DNA of 64,000 nucleotides from Usitatibacter rugosus (GCF_013003965.1 NZ_CP053069.1:3255419-3319418); one strand, 5' to 3'. Positions 36,831-44,885 are shown, counted from the first letter of the stretch. Numbers and translations: made by a program. The notes: generated from the sequence alone by a model not told the origin.

Positions 36831-38081
36831 ATGAACGACGTCGCAACGGGTATCCAGGCCCAGGTGGAGGCGGTCTATCGCGCCGAATCGCGGCGCGTGC
36901 TGGCCACGCTGATCCGCCTGCTGGGCGATTTCGACATCGCCGAGGAGGCGCTGCACGACGCCTTCATCGCCGCCGTCGAGCAATGGCCGGGCGAGGGGAT
37001 TCCCGCGAACCCACGCGCGTGGCTCGTCTCGACCGGCCGCTTCAAGGCGATCGACCGCATCCGCCGCCGCGCAAAATGGGATGTCTCGCTGGAGGATGTG
37101 GCCGAGCAACTGGACGAGGCCACGGACCCCGCCACGCTCGATGATCGCGAGGGCGTGGAGGACGACCGCCTGCGCCTCGTCTTCACGTGCTGCCACCCGG
37201 CGCTGGCCCCCGACGCGCAGGTCGCGCTCACGCTGCGCGAAGTCTGCGGCCTCACCACGGAAGAGATCGCGCGCGCCTACCTCGCCACGCCGGCCACGAT
37301 CGCGCAGCGCGTCGTGCGCGCCAAGAACAAGATCCGCGATGCGCGCATCCCGTATGAAGTACCGGGACGCACCGAGCTGCCCGAGCGCCTGGACAGTGTC
37401 CTGCGCGTGATCTACCTCGTCTTCAACGAGGGCTACCTCGCCTCCTCCGGTGAAACGCTCACGCGCCACGACCTCTCGGGCGAAGCGATCCGCCTCGGGC
37501 ACCTCATCGTCGAGATGCTTCCGGAAGCCGAAGCGGTGGGCCTGCTCGCCCTCATGCTGCTGCACGAGTCGCGCCGCGCCGCACGCACGGCACCGAACGG
37601 CGACATCGTGCTGCTCGCCGACCAGGACCGATCGCTGTGGAACCGCGCGCAGATCGCCGACGGCGTAAAACTGGTGGAAGGGGCCCTCGCCGCCGGGGAG
37701 ATCGGGCTCTACACGCTGCAGGCGGCGATCGCGGCGATCCACGCCCTGGCCCCGAGCGCCGGGGCCACGGACTGGGGCCGCATCGTCGGCTTCTACGACC
37801 TCATGCTGCAGGCAACCCCCTCGCCGATCGTCGCGCTGAACCGGGCCGTGGCCGTGGCCATGCGCGACGGGCCGGCCGCGGGGCTCGCCCTCGTCGACAC
37901 GCTGCTCGCCGAAGGCAGCCTCGACGACTACCACCTCGCCCACTCCGCCCGGGCCGACCTCTGCCGCCGGCTGGGCCAGTCCGCCGAGGCCGCCCATTCC
38001 TACAAGAAGGCCCTGGCCCTCACCCGCCAGCCCAGCGAGCAGCGGTTCCTCCGCGCCCGCCTGGCCGAGCTCGAAAAATAA
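36831..38081 (+). CDS. ECF42-type RNA polymerase sigma factor with C-terminal TPR-like extension
   Basis: 416 residues. Region 2 (RVLATLIRLLGDFDIAEEAL, NPRAWLVSTGRFKAIDRIRR) and region 4 (LTLREVCGLTTEEIARAYL) occupy the first 190 residues. The extra about 220 residues (SVLRVIYLVFNEGYLASSGE; NRAVAVAMRDGPAAGLALVD) are the helical, TPR-like domain that marks the ECF42 group (COG4941). Members lack a classical anti-sigma factor; the C-terminal domain controls activity. They are encoded beside DGPF/YCII genes, exactly as here. Start ATG 36831. Confidence 0.93.
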   Translation: MNDVATGIQAQVEAVYRAESRRVLATLIRLLGDFDIAEEALHDAFIAAVEQWPGEGIPANPRAWLVSTGRFKAIDRIRRRAKWDVSLEDVAEQLDEATDPATLDDREGVEDDRLRLVFTCCHPALAPDAQVALTLREVCGLTTEEIARAYLATPATIAQRVVRAKNKIRDARIPYEVPGRTELPERLDSVLRVIYLVFNEGYLASSGETLTRHDLSGEAIRLGHLIVEMLPEAEAVGLLALMLLHESRRAARTAPNGDIVLLADQDRSLWNRAQIADGVKLVEGALAAGEIGLYTLQAAIAAIHALAPSAGATDWGRIVGFYDLMLQATPSPIVALNRAVAVAMRDGPAAGLALVDTLLAEGSLDDYHLAHSARADLCRRLGQSAEAAHSYKKALALTRQPSEQRFLRARLAELEK

Positions 38082-38093
38082 TTTTCGGCGCGA

Positions 38094-38121
38094 TGTCGAA
38101 ATCCCCGTCCTGCCGTTCGAC
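38094..38121 (+). promoter_or_regulatory. Candidate ECF42-type promoter of the DGPF operon
   Basis: TGTCGA at 38094-38099, 18-base spacer, CGAC at 38118-38121. This matches the -35 TGTCGA and -10 CGA/TC pattern described for ECF42 sigma factors, and lies right between the sigma gene and the first target gene, 50 bases before its start. Confidence 0.62.
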
Positions 38122-38169
38122 TAGGGGGCAGGAAGGGCGCAATTCCCCTCAACCGCTAAGGAGATGGAG

Positions 38170-38526
38170 ATGGCTTACGTCGATGGATTCGTGATGGTGG
38201 TGCCGAAGAAAAACGTGGCGGCGTACAAGAAGATCGCACGCGCCGCGAGCAAGATCTGGCGCGAATTCGGCGCCGTCGACTACGTGGAGTGCGTGGGCGA
38301 CGACCTCAACACGAAGTTCGGGCGGCCCTTTCCCAAGCTCGCCAAGACCGGCCCGAAGGACACCGTGGTGTTCTCGTGGATCGTGTACGCCTCGAAGGGC
38401 GCGCGCGATCGCATCAACAAGAAGGTGATGAAGGATCCGCGCATCGAAAAGATGATGAAGAACGGCATGCCCTTCGACCCGAAGAAGATGTCGATGGGCG
38501 GCTTCAAGGTGCTGGTGCAGGGATGA
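38170..38526 (+). CDS. DUF1428 family protein (YbaA-like)
   Basis: 118 residues. ATG 38170 chosen because AAGGAG at 38158-38163 is well spaced from it; an ATG six bases earlier would abut the RBS. AYVDGFVMVVPKKNVAAYKK and MGGFKVLVQG are the start and end signatures of DUF1428. Ferredoxin-like alpha-beta barrel fold, function unknown. First gene of the presumed ECF42 regulon operon; stop overlaps the next ATG. Confidence 0.92.
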   Translation: MAYVDGFVMVVPKKNVAAYKKIARAASKIWREFGAVDYVECVGDDLNTKFGRPFPKLAKTGPKDTVVFSWIVYASKGARDRINKKVMKDPRIEKMMKNGMPFDPKKMSMGGFKVLVQG

Positions 38527-38912
38527 GGTATCTGGTCCTCATCCACCTGGACGAGCAGATGCTCGACGCCATGCCCGAGGCGGAGATGTCGGTGCTGAAC
38601 GACCGGCATCTCGAGCTGAACGAGTCGCTGCTGAAGAGCGGCCACTTCATCGAGGCCGAGGCGCTGCAGCCCGCGAACACGACCGCCGTCATTCGCGTGC
38701 GGGCGGGCAAGGTCGGGGTGGTGGATGGACCGTTCGCCGAGACCAAGGAGCAGGTCGCGGGCTTCTACTTCATCGAGGCCCGGGACCTGAACGAGGCCAT
38801 TCAAGTGGCTTCGCGCATCCCGAGCGCGGAGTTGGGCACGATCGAGATCCGCCCCTGCCGCAACCTCGTGGTCGACGGAACGCCGCGCATCGCGTCGTCG
38901 AAGCCGCGATGA
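38523..38912 (+). CDS. YCII/DGPF domain protein 1
   Basis: 129 residues. MRYLVLIHLDEQMLDAMPEAE opens the domain and VVDGPFAETKEQVAGFYFIE carries the DGPF motif. YCII-like proteins have a dimeric ferredoxin-like fold, with His/Asp residues proposed to be catalytic; their biochemical role is unknown. Overlaps the DUF1428 stop (ATGA) and the next start. Extra C-terminal tail (GTPRIASSKPR) beyond the domain. Confidence 0.93.
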   Translation: MRYLVLIHLDEQMLDAMPEAEMSVLNDRHLELNESLLKSGHFIEAEALQPANTTAVIRVRAGKVGVVDGPFAETKEQVAGFYFIEARDLNEAIQVASRIPSAELGTIEIRPCRNLVVDGTPRIASSKPR

Positions 38913-39265
38913 AATTCGCCTGCCTCTTCTATCACAACGAGGACGCGATGACCGCGTTCCCCGCCTCGCAGCGCGACGCGTTGGCGGCGAGCTGCAAGGC
39001 CTGGGTCGAGGGCCTGCAGCGCGAAGGCCAGTACGTGGATGCGCTGGGCCTCGCCTCCACGCAAACCGCGACCACGGTGCGCGTGCGCGACGGACAGGTC
39101 TCGTACACCGATGGCCCGTTCGCGGAGACCAAGGAACAGCTGGGCGGCCTCACGGTCATCGAGGCCAGGGACCTGGACGAGGCGCTTCGCATCGCCTCGA
39201 AGATCTCGGTCGCCAAGACCGGCAGCATCGAAGTCCGACCGCTATTCGACCAACTCGGGAAATAG
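38909..39265 (+). CDS. YCII/DGPF domain protein 2
   Basis: 118 residues, ATG overlaps the previous stop. FACLFYHNEDAMTAFPASQR at the N-terminus and YTDGPFAETKEQLGGLTVIE with the DGPF motif. Paralogue of its neighbours. Its stop codon TAG (39263-39265) is part of the GGGTCAG palindrome that separates it from the third paralogue. Confidence 0.93.
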   Translation: MKFACLFYHNEDAMTAFPASQRDALAASCKAWVEGLQREGQYVDALGLASTQTATTVRVRDGQVSYTDGPFAETKEQLGGLTVIEARDLDEALRIASKISVAKTGSIEVRPLFDQLGK

Positions 39266-39308
39266 GGTCAGACCCCTTTTCCCCGCGAAATGGGGTCTGA
39301 CCCCAATT
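39261..39308. repeat. GGGTCAGACCCC-type palindrome inside the ECF42 target operon
   Basis: Arms AATAGGGTCAGACCCC (39261-39276) and GGGGTCTGACCCCAATT (39292-39308) around a 15-base centre. It lies between two co-directional DGPF genes; the downstream gene keeps its own RBS (CAGGAG at 39316-39321). A hairpin here could attenuate read-through. Confidence 0.88.
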
Positions 39309-39328
39309 TCGTTACCAGGAGAAATGAC

Positions 39329-39691
39329 ATGAAGGTGATGGTGTTCGTGAAGGCCTCGAAGAACTCCGAGGCGGGCGTGATGCCCAGCCAGAAGCTGATG
39401 GACGACATGGGCAAGTTCAACGAGCAGCTCATGAAGGCCGGCATCATGCTGGGCGGCGATGGGCTGAAGCCGAGCTCGGTGGGCAAGCGCGTGCATGTGA
39501 ACGGCGACAAGCGCACGGTGATCGACGGCCCGTTCGCGGAGACGAAGGAGCTCGTGGCCGGCTACTGGCTCTGGGAAGTGAAGTCGGTGGAAGAGGCCGT
39601 CGAGTGGGCGAAGAAGTGCCCCGCCCCGATGCCCGGCGAGGAATCCGACATCGAGATCCGGCCGCTCTACACGATGGAGGATTTCAAATGA
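39329..39691 (+). CDS. YCII/DGPF domain protein 3
   Basis: 120 residues from ATG 39329, 7 bases after CAGGAG. MKVMVFVKASKNSEAGVMPS and VIDGPFAETKELVAGYWLWE show the domain with the DGPF motif. More distant from the other two copies (KASKNSEAG subgroup). Stop overlaps the following ATG. Confidence 0.93.
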   Translation: MKVMVFVKASKNSEAGVMPSQKLMDDMGKFNEQLMKAGIMLGGDGLKPSSVGKRVHVNGDKRTVIDGPFAETKELVAGYWLWEVKSVEEAVEWAKKCPAPMPGEESDIEIRPLYTMEDFK

Positions 39692-40137
39692 CCACCAAGG
39701 TGCAGTCGTATTTGTCGTTCGAGGGACGGTGCGAAGAGGCCCTCGAGTTCTACAAGGCCAACCTGGGCGCCGTCGTGGAGAACATCATGCGTTTCAAGGA
39801 AATGAGCGGCCCTGTCCAGTGCGGCCCGGGCGAGAGCCCCCCGGTGATCCCCAACGGCGAGAAGATCCTCCATTCGTCGTTCACGATCGGCGAGACGCAG
39901 CTCATGGCTTCCGACGGGCGCATGTCCGGCGAGAAGCCCGAGTTCAAGGGAATCTCGCTCGCGATCACGGTGCCGGACGACGCCACCGCGAAGAAGCGCT
40001 TCGATGCGCTCGCCGCGAGCGGCATGGCGATCCAGGCACCCACGCCGGCCTTCTTCACCACCAGCTTCAGTATCGTCGCCGACAAGTTCGGCGTGACGTG
40101 GATGATCGTCTCGAACACCCAACCGAAAGCCCCGTAG
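39688..40137 (+). CDS. VOC-superfamily protein (PhnB-like)
   Basis: 149 residues. YLSFEGRCEEALEFYKANLG is the PhnB/3-demethylubiquinone-type start of the vicinal-oxygen-chelate (glyoxalase) fold; the C-terminal FGVTWMIVSNTQP segment is also typical. Family members may be metal-dependent, but this subgroup often lacks clear metal ligands. Common companion of DGPF proteins in ECF42 loci. Confidence 0.9.
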   Translation: MTTKVQSYLSFEGRCEEALEFYKANLGAVVENIMRFKEMSGPVQCGPGESPPVIPNGEKILHSSFTIGETQLMASDGRMSGEKPEFKGISLAITVPDDATAKKRFDALAASGMAIQAPTPAFFTTSFSIVADKFGVTWMIVSNTQPKAP

Positions 40138-40144
40138 GAGTCCC

Positions 40145-40678
40145 ATGCTCAAGATCCTCGGCATCATCGCCGCGCTCATCGCGCTCGCCATCATCGGCGT
40201 GCTCATCGCGGCCTCCACGCAACCCGACACCTTCCGCCTCGAGCGCTCGATCGCCATCAAGGCGCCGCCGGAGAAGATCCAGCCGCTCATCACCGACTTC
40301 AAAGCCTGGATGGCCTGGTCGCCCTGGGAGAAGAAGGACCCGGCGATGAAGCGCACCTACGGCGGGCCCGAGCGCGGCAAGGGCGCGACCTACGGCTGGG
40401 AAGGCAACAAGGACGTGGGCAGCGGCCGCATGGAGATCCTCGTGGCCGAGGCGCAGAAGATCGTGATCAAGCTCATGTTCCTCGAGCCGTTCGAATCGAC
40501 CAACACCGCCGAATTCACGCTCACGCCGCAGGGCGACAGCACCACCGTGAAGTGGGCCATGTTCGGGCCGTCCAACTACGTGCAGAGGGTGATGTGCGTG
40601 TTCTTCAGCATGGACAAGCTGGTCGGCCCCGACTTCGACGCCGGGCTCGCGGCGCTCAAGTCCGTCGCCGAGAAATAG
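40145..40678 (+). CDS. Membrane-anchored SRPBCC protein
   Basis: 177 residues. One N-terminal helix (ILGIIAALIALAIIGVLIAA), then SIAIKAPPEKIQPLITDFKA and WMAWSPWEKKDPAMKRTYGG, a polyketide_cyc2/SRPBCC domain. Same architecture as the gene at 4558. Last member of the ECF42-linked operon; likely ligand-binding at the inner face of the membrane. Confidence 0.88.
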   Translation: MLKILGIIAALIALAIIGVLIAASTQPDTFRLERSIAIKAPPEKIQPLITDFKAWMAWSPWEKKDPAMKRTYGGPERGKGATYGWEGNKDVGSGRMEILVAEAQKIVIKLMFLEPFESTNTAEFTLTPQGDSTTVKWAMFGPSNYVQRVMCVFFSMDKLVGPDFDAGLAALKSVAEK

Positions 40679-40750
40679 CCATGGCCTGGAACGTCTTCGG
40701 CAAACCCGCCCGCACGGCCTCGGACCGCGCGGGCGTTGTAAGGCTTTACC

Positions 40751-40969
40751 TCATTTCGAGGAAGACTTTCGCTTCTTCGACGACGCCGAGCGCTTCGGCG
40801 CGGGCGGAACCTTGCCGCCCGCCTTGCGCGCTTCCGACAGGCCGATCGCGATGGCCTGCTTGCGGGAAGTGACCTTCTTCCCCGAGCGGCCGCTCTTCAG
40901 CGTGCCGGCCTTGCGTTCCTTCATCACCTTCTCGACCTTCTCCGCCGCCTTCTTGCCGTACCGGGCCAT
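40751..40969 (-). CDS. DUF6496 small basic protein
   Basis: 72 residues, very rich in Lys, Ser and Ala. ATG 40969 chosen with GGGAGC upstream. MARYGKKAAEKVEKVMKERK followed by LKSGRSGKKVTSRKQAIAIG is the DUF6496 signature. The composition suggests nucleic-acid binding, like small histone-like or plasmid-stabilisation proteins, but function is unknown. The 72 bases between it and the SRPBCC stop hold nothing definite. Confidence 0.85.
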   Translation of the reverse strand: MARYGKKAAEKVEKVMKERKAGTLKSGRSGKKVTSRKQAIAIGLSEARKAGGKVPPAPKRSASSKKRKSSSK

Positions 40970-41020
40970 GTGTCGCTCCCGCTGTTGAGATGCTGCTTCG
41001 TTTGCACGAAGCATGCCTAA

Positions 41021-41140
41021 GGCGAAAGGCGTCCTCCGCAGATAAACGTGGATAAACGCAGATAACAGCAATGCAGGGTCTAACCCTGGATTGCCTTTCA
41101 TCTGCGTTTATCCGCGTTTATCTGCGGAGGGTTCTTTTCT
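41021..41140. repeat. Long palindromic element with GATAAACGCAGAT arms (copy 2)
   Basis: Arms at 41021-41065 and 41096-41140 share GGCGAAAGGCGTCCTCCGCA and GATAAACGCAGAT with the copy at 15730-15856. The 30-base centre (GCAATGCAGGGT..ACCCTGGATTGC) pairs on itself but differs from the centre of copy 1, so arms are conserved while the loop is not. Located in a divergent gap. Confidence 0.88.
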
Positions 41141-41156
41141 TTAGTACGCTAGAGGG

Positions 41157-41912
41157 ATGGATACCCATACCGTAGCCGCGGACGCCATCACCAAGGCGAA
41201 AGTCGAGCTCGCCGCCGCCCACCGCATCGCCACGATCCACGAGCTGGACGAAGGCATCGACAACCACTTCACGGTGACGGTGCCGGGCCGCGACGGCCAG
41301 TACCTGGTTTTGCCCTTCGGAAAACACTGGTCGGAGGCGAAGGCCTCGGACATGTTCGTCTTCGACGAGCAAGGCCGCACGCTCGAGGGACAGGGGCACG
41401 TGGAGCTTTCGGCTCGCTGCATCCACGCGCCGATCCACCGCATCACCGGCAAGCGCGTCGTGATGCACACCCACCAGACGTGGGCGCTGGCGCTGAACAT
41501 GCTGAAGGACAACCGCCTGCTGCCGGCCACGCAGACCGCGGCGTTCTTCCACGGCATGATCGCGTACGACGACACGTACAAGGGCACGGCGGATACGCTG
41601 GAGGAAGGCGAGCGCCTCGCCCACCTGATGGGCGACAAGAGCATCGTGTTCATGAAGAACCACGGCATCCTCGTCGCGGGCGACACGGTGGCCGAAGCGT
41701 ACCGCCGGCTCTACAAGATGGAGCGCGTGTGCCGCACGCAGGTGCTGGCACTCTCGACCGGCAAGGAGCTGAACATCCTCTCGAAAGACGTGATCGCCGC
41801 GGTGGTCGCGCCCGCCGAGCAGGAAAGCCATCCGCGCGAGGAGCGCGACCGCCTGTTCTTCGAGGCGATGATGCGCATCGTCGACCGCGAGCTCCCGGGC
41901 TACCGGGACTGA
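41157..41912 (+). CDS. Class II aldolase/adducin family protein
   Basis: 251 residues. The zinc-site motif is visible as MHTHQTWALAL (HTH) with a later His in FMKNHGILVAG, both standard for this family; the acidic catalytic residue is near IDNHFTVTVPG. Members cleave or epimerise sugar phosphates or related hydroxy acids. Adjacent lactonase-like and solute-binding genes suggest catabolism of an imported organic acid. Stop overlaps the next ATG. Confidence 0.88.
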   Translation: MDTHTVAADAITKAKVELAAAHRIATIHELDEGIDNHFTVTVPGRDGQYLVLPFGKHWSEAKASDMFVFDEQGRTLEGQGHVELSARCIHAPIHRITGKRVVMHTHQTWALALNMLKDNRLLPATQTAAFFHGMIAYDDTYKGTADTLEEGERLAHLMGDKSIVFMKNHGILVAGDTVAEAYRRLYKMERVCRTQVLALSTGKELNILSKDVIAAVVAPAEQESHPREERDRLFFEAMMRIVDRELPGYRD

Positions 41913-42700
41913 TGCCGGTCGTCCGCGCCAACGGGCTCGACGTCCGTTACTCCGTCACGGGCAGCGGCCCCTGGGTCACGCTCTCGCATTCGCTCGCCTG
42001 CCGCTACGAGATGTGGGACGCCGAGATCGCGCGCCTCTCGAAGCGCTTCACCGTCCTCGCCTACGATTCGCGCGGCCACGGCCACACGAGCGCCCCGCCC
42101 GGCCCGTACACGCTCGACCAGGTGGCCGACGACATCAAGGCGATGTACGACGGGCTCGGCATCAAATCCTCGCATTGGATCGGCCTCTCGATGGGCGGCG
42201 TCTTCGGGTTGCACACGGCGCTTCGCTATCCGGGGATTTTCGATTCCATGGTTCTCGCCGACACGTCCTCGCGCCTCTCGCCCGAGGGCATCGCCGCGTT
42301 CAAGGATCGTGTCGCGAAGGTGACCGCGGGCGGCATGGAAGCGATGGTCGAGCCCACGCTGCAGCGCTGGTTCAAGGAATCCTTCCGCATCAAGAAGCCC
42401 GACCTCATGCGGCGCGTCGGGAGCTGGGTGCGCATGACGCCGATCGAAGGCTACATCGGCATCTCCGCGGCGATCCCGACGATCGACGTCACCGACCGCC
42501 TCGGCGAGATCCAGGTGCCGTGCGCGGTGCTCGTGGGCGCCGACGACATCGCGATGCCGCTCGCCTTCTCGCAAACGCTCGTGAAGCACCTGCCGAAGGC
42601 GGAGCTCACCGTCATTCCCGACGCGGGCCACCTTTCGAACCTGGAGCAGCCCGAGGCGTTCAACGCCGCGCTCGAGGCGTTCTACAACAAGATCTCCTAG
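41912..42700 (+). CDS. Alpha/beta hydrolase, 3-oxoadipate enol-lactonase-like
   Basis: 262 residues; ATG 41912 shares a base with the aldolase stop. Triad: Ser93 in GLSMGGVFGLHTALR, acid in VGADDIAMPL, base in PDAGHLSNLEQPEAFN. Closest in style to PcaD lactonases (VLAYDSRGHGHTSAPPGPYT). Probably opens a lactone or ester in the same pathway as the aldolase; pcaD identity is not proved because no other beta-ketoadipate genes are present. Confidence 0.87.
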   Translation: MPVVRANGLDVRYSVTGSGPWVTLSHSLACRYEMWDAEIARLSKRFTVLAYDSRGHGHTSAPPGPYTLDQVADDIKAMYDGLGIKSSHWIGLSMGGVFGLHTALRYPGIFDSMVLADTSSRLSPEGIAAFKDRVAKVTAGGMEAMVEPTLQRWFKESFRIKKPDLMRRVGSWVRMTPIEGYIGISAAIPTIDVTDRLGEIQVPCAVLVGADDIAMPLAFSQTLVKHLPKAELTVIPDAGHLSNLEQPEAFNAALEAFYNKIS

Positions 42701-42712
42701 GAGGAGAACGAA

Positions 42713-43672
42713 ATGCGTATCGCCGCACGCTTTGCAGCGCTCCTGGCGCTCGCCGCCACCAGCGCGTTCGCGCAGTACCCGAACAAGCCCATCAAGATCA
42801 TCGTGCCGTTCGCGCCCGGCGGAAACGTGGACGTGACCGCTCGCGTGATCGCCCCGGCACTGCAGGAGGCGCTCGGGCAGCCGGTCATCATCGAGAACAA
42901 GCCCGGCGCCGCCGGCACGATCGGCGCGGACTTCGTCGTGCGCGCGCCCGCCGACGGCTACACGCTGCTGATGGGCTCGAACAGCACCTTCAGCGTGGCG
43001 CCCGCGCTCAACCCGAAGAATCCGTACAACCCGGTGAAGGACTTCGCACCCGTCGCCTCCATCGCCTCGACGCCGTTCCTGCTCGTGGTGAAGGGCGACT
43101 CGCCGATGAAGACGGTGAAGGACCTGGTCGCCGCTGCCAAGGCAGCGCCGGGGAAACTCACCATGGCCTCCGCGGGCACGGGCAGCTCGAACCACCTGGT
43201 CGGCGAATTCTTCCAGGATCTCGCGGGCGTGAAGTTCACGCACGTGCCCTACAAGGGGAGCAATCCCGCGATCTCCGACGTGATGGGCGGGCAGGTGGAC
43301 ATGCACTTCGACCAGGTGACGTCCGCCGGGAACCAGGTGCTCGCCGGCAAGCTGCGCGCGCTGCTCGTGACCTCGAAGGAACGCACACCGATGCTGCCCG
43401 AGGTGCCGACCGCCGCCGAAGCGGGATTTCCTTCCTTCGGCCCGATCAACGTGACCGGCCTCATCGCGCCCGCGAACACGCCGCGCGAGATCGTCGCGTT
43501 GCTCAACGCCGCGGTGAACAAGGTGTTGCAGCAGGCTGCAGTGCGCGAGAAGTACGCGGGTGTTGGCGCCGTGACCACGGGCGGCACGCCCGAGCAGTTC
43601 ACCGCCTACATCGCCGAGGACCTCGCGCGCTGGACCAAGGTCGTCAAGGACGCCAACGTCAAGGTCGAATGA
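42713..43672 (+). CDS. Bug-family (TctC-like) periplasmic substrate-binding protein
   Basis: 319 residues with signal peptide (ARFAALLALAATSAFA). YPNKPIKIIVPFAPGGNVDV and NKPGAAGTIGADFVV are diagnostic for Bug receptors, which bind carboxylates such as dicarboxylates, nicotinate or aromatic acids. RBS GGAGGAG precedes ATG 42713. Co-directional with the two enzymes upstream; no TctA/TctB membrane genes follow, as is common for orphan Bug proteins. Confidence 0.95.
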   Translation: MRIAARFAALLALAATSAFAQYPNKPIKIIVPFAPGGNVDVTARVIAPALQEALGQPVIIENKPGAAGTIGADFVVRAPADGYTLLMGSNSTFSVAPALNPKNPYNPVKDFAPVASIASTPFLLVVKGDSPMKTVKDLVAAAKAAPGKLTMASAGTGSSNHLVGEFFQDLAGVKFTHVPYKGSNPAISDVMGGQVDMHFDQVTSAGNQVLAGKLRALLVTSKERTPMLPEVPTAAEAGFPSFGPINVTGLIAPANTPREIVALLNAAVNKVLQQAAVREKYAGVGAVTTGGTPEQFTAYIAEDLARWTKVVKDANVKVE

Positions 43673-43686
43673 GCTCCGGAGATCCC

Positions 43687-44643
43687 ATGCCGTCCTTCCA
43701 ACGAATCGCAACCGTGATCCTCGCCGCGGGACTCGCGTCCTGTGCTTCCCTCACCATGGACAAGACCCCGCTCACGATCAGCCTCGCCACCGCCACGCCC
43801 GGCGGCGGCTTCCCGGTCTACGGCGCCGCGTTCCAGGGCGCGGTGCAGGAGGCCGATCCCTCCATCACCATCAATACGCGCAATACGAAGGGCAGCGCGG
43901 AGAACGTGCCGTTGCTGGAAAAGGGCGAGGTCGATCTCGCGCTGGTGCAGGGCGAGGCGGCGTACGAGGCGCTGGCCGGAATCGGGCGCGACAAGCCCGC
44001 CAACATCAGGATCCTCTGGGCGATGTATTCGTCGCCGGGGATGTTCGTGGTGCGCGCCGACAGCCCGTACAAGACGATCGCGGACCTGAAGGGCAAGCCC
44101 GTCGCGTGGGGTGCCAAGGGCTCGGGGCTCGTGCTGCTCGCGGGCTACACGCTCGATCCGCTCGGTCTCCAGCGCGACCGCGACTTCACGCCGACGTATC
44201 TCGACCGTGCGGGCGACGGCCCGGCCATGGTGCTCGATGGCCGCGTGGCCGCGCTCTGGGGCGGCGGCGTGGGCTGGCCAGGCTTCGTGACGATGTGGAA
44301 TTCGCCGGGCGGCGCCCGCTTCATCGCGCCCTCGAAGGACGAGATCGCGAAGATCCTCGCGAAGCACAAGTTCCTGCGCGCGATCACCGTTCCGCCCGAC
44401 AGCTACCCGGGCCAGGCGCAGCCGATCGAGTCCGTGGGCTCGTGGAGCTTCGTCTTCGCGCGCGCCGACCTTCCCGACGCCACCGCCTACCGGCTGGCGC
44501 GGGCGCTGCACAAGGCCGAGGCCGGGATCGCCAAACGGTTGCCCCAGGCAATCGAGAGCACCGCGGCCAACACAGCCGTGGCGGCCGATCCGGCCGTCTT
44601 GCACCCCGGCGTAGCCAAGTACCTGAAGGAAGTCCGAAATTAG
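43687..44643 (+). CDS. TAXI-family TRAP-type solute-binding lipoprotein
   Basis: 318 residues. ATG 43687 preferred (GGAG 5 bases upstream); ATG 43669, overlapping the Bug stop, is the alternative. Lipobox-like ASC in TVILAAGLASCAS. The body (LTISLATATPGGGFPVYGAA, NTKGSAENVPLLEKGEVDLAL, PVAWGAKGSG) is the TAXI receptor fold. Binds an unknown substrate; no TRAP permease genes nearby. Its TAG stop is the first three bases of a GGGTCAG repeat, so the C-terminus may have been changed by insertion. Confidence 0.86.
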   Translation: MPSFQRIATVILAAGLASCASLTMDKTPLTISLATATPGGGFPVYGAAFQGAVQEADPSITINTRNTKGSAENVPLLEKGEVDLALVQGEAAYEALAGIGRDKPANIRILWAMYSSPGMFVVRADSPYKTIADLKGKPVAWGAKGSGLVLLAGYTLDPLGLQRDRDFTPTYLDRAGDGPAMVLDGRVAALWGGGVGWPGFVTMWNSPGGARFIAPSKDEIAKILAKHKFLRAITVPPDSYPGQAQPIESVGSWSFVFARADLPDATAYRLARALHKAEAGIAKRLPQAIESTAANTAVAADPAVLHPGVAKYLKEVRN

Positions 44644-44661
44644 GGTCAGACCCTCTATTCG
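44641..44661. repeat. Short GGGTCAGACCCT repeat fragment
   Basis: TAGGGTCAGACCCTCTATTC: the small dyad GGGTC-A-GACCC without the second arm seen at other sites, so probably a decayed or half element. It supplies the stop codon of the TAXI gene. Confidence 0.6.
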
Positions 44662-44699
44662 GTCAGCGTGGCTCGCCATCCGGAAAATCGGAAAGCAAG

Positions 44700-44801
44700 G
44701 CAACAAAGGGGGTGAGGCGAGGGGGTTGGCGAAACGATGTCTGGACACCGGCGGGTTCCAGAAGGTTTCGACAACCCCCTCGCCTCACCCCCTTTAGTTG
44801 C
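44700..44801. repeat. Palindromic element with GGGGGTGAGGCGAGGGGGTTG arms
   Basis: Left arm 44700-44728 and right arm 44772-44801 are reverse complements with one inserted base (core GGGTGAGGCGAGGGGGTTG). Inner segments pair too (GCGAAAC/GTTTCG, TCTGG/CCAGA). A further palindrome family, seen once. Together with the fragment at 44641 it fills most of the 242-base gap before the histidine kinase. Confidence 0.85.
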
Positions 44802-44885
44802 CCGATCCCCCCATTTCACGCTTCGGGGCTCCATTTCGTCGGATAGGGATTCGGTGCCCGCTTCACCCTTGATATCCTGCGGGCC

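Noticed and set aside
40681..40872. ORF starting MAWNVFGKPARTASDRAG directly after the SRPBCC stop
   Set aside because: After about 20 codons it runs antisense through the DUF6496 gene. It might be a remnant of a lost gene, but nothing supports it as functional.
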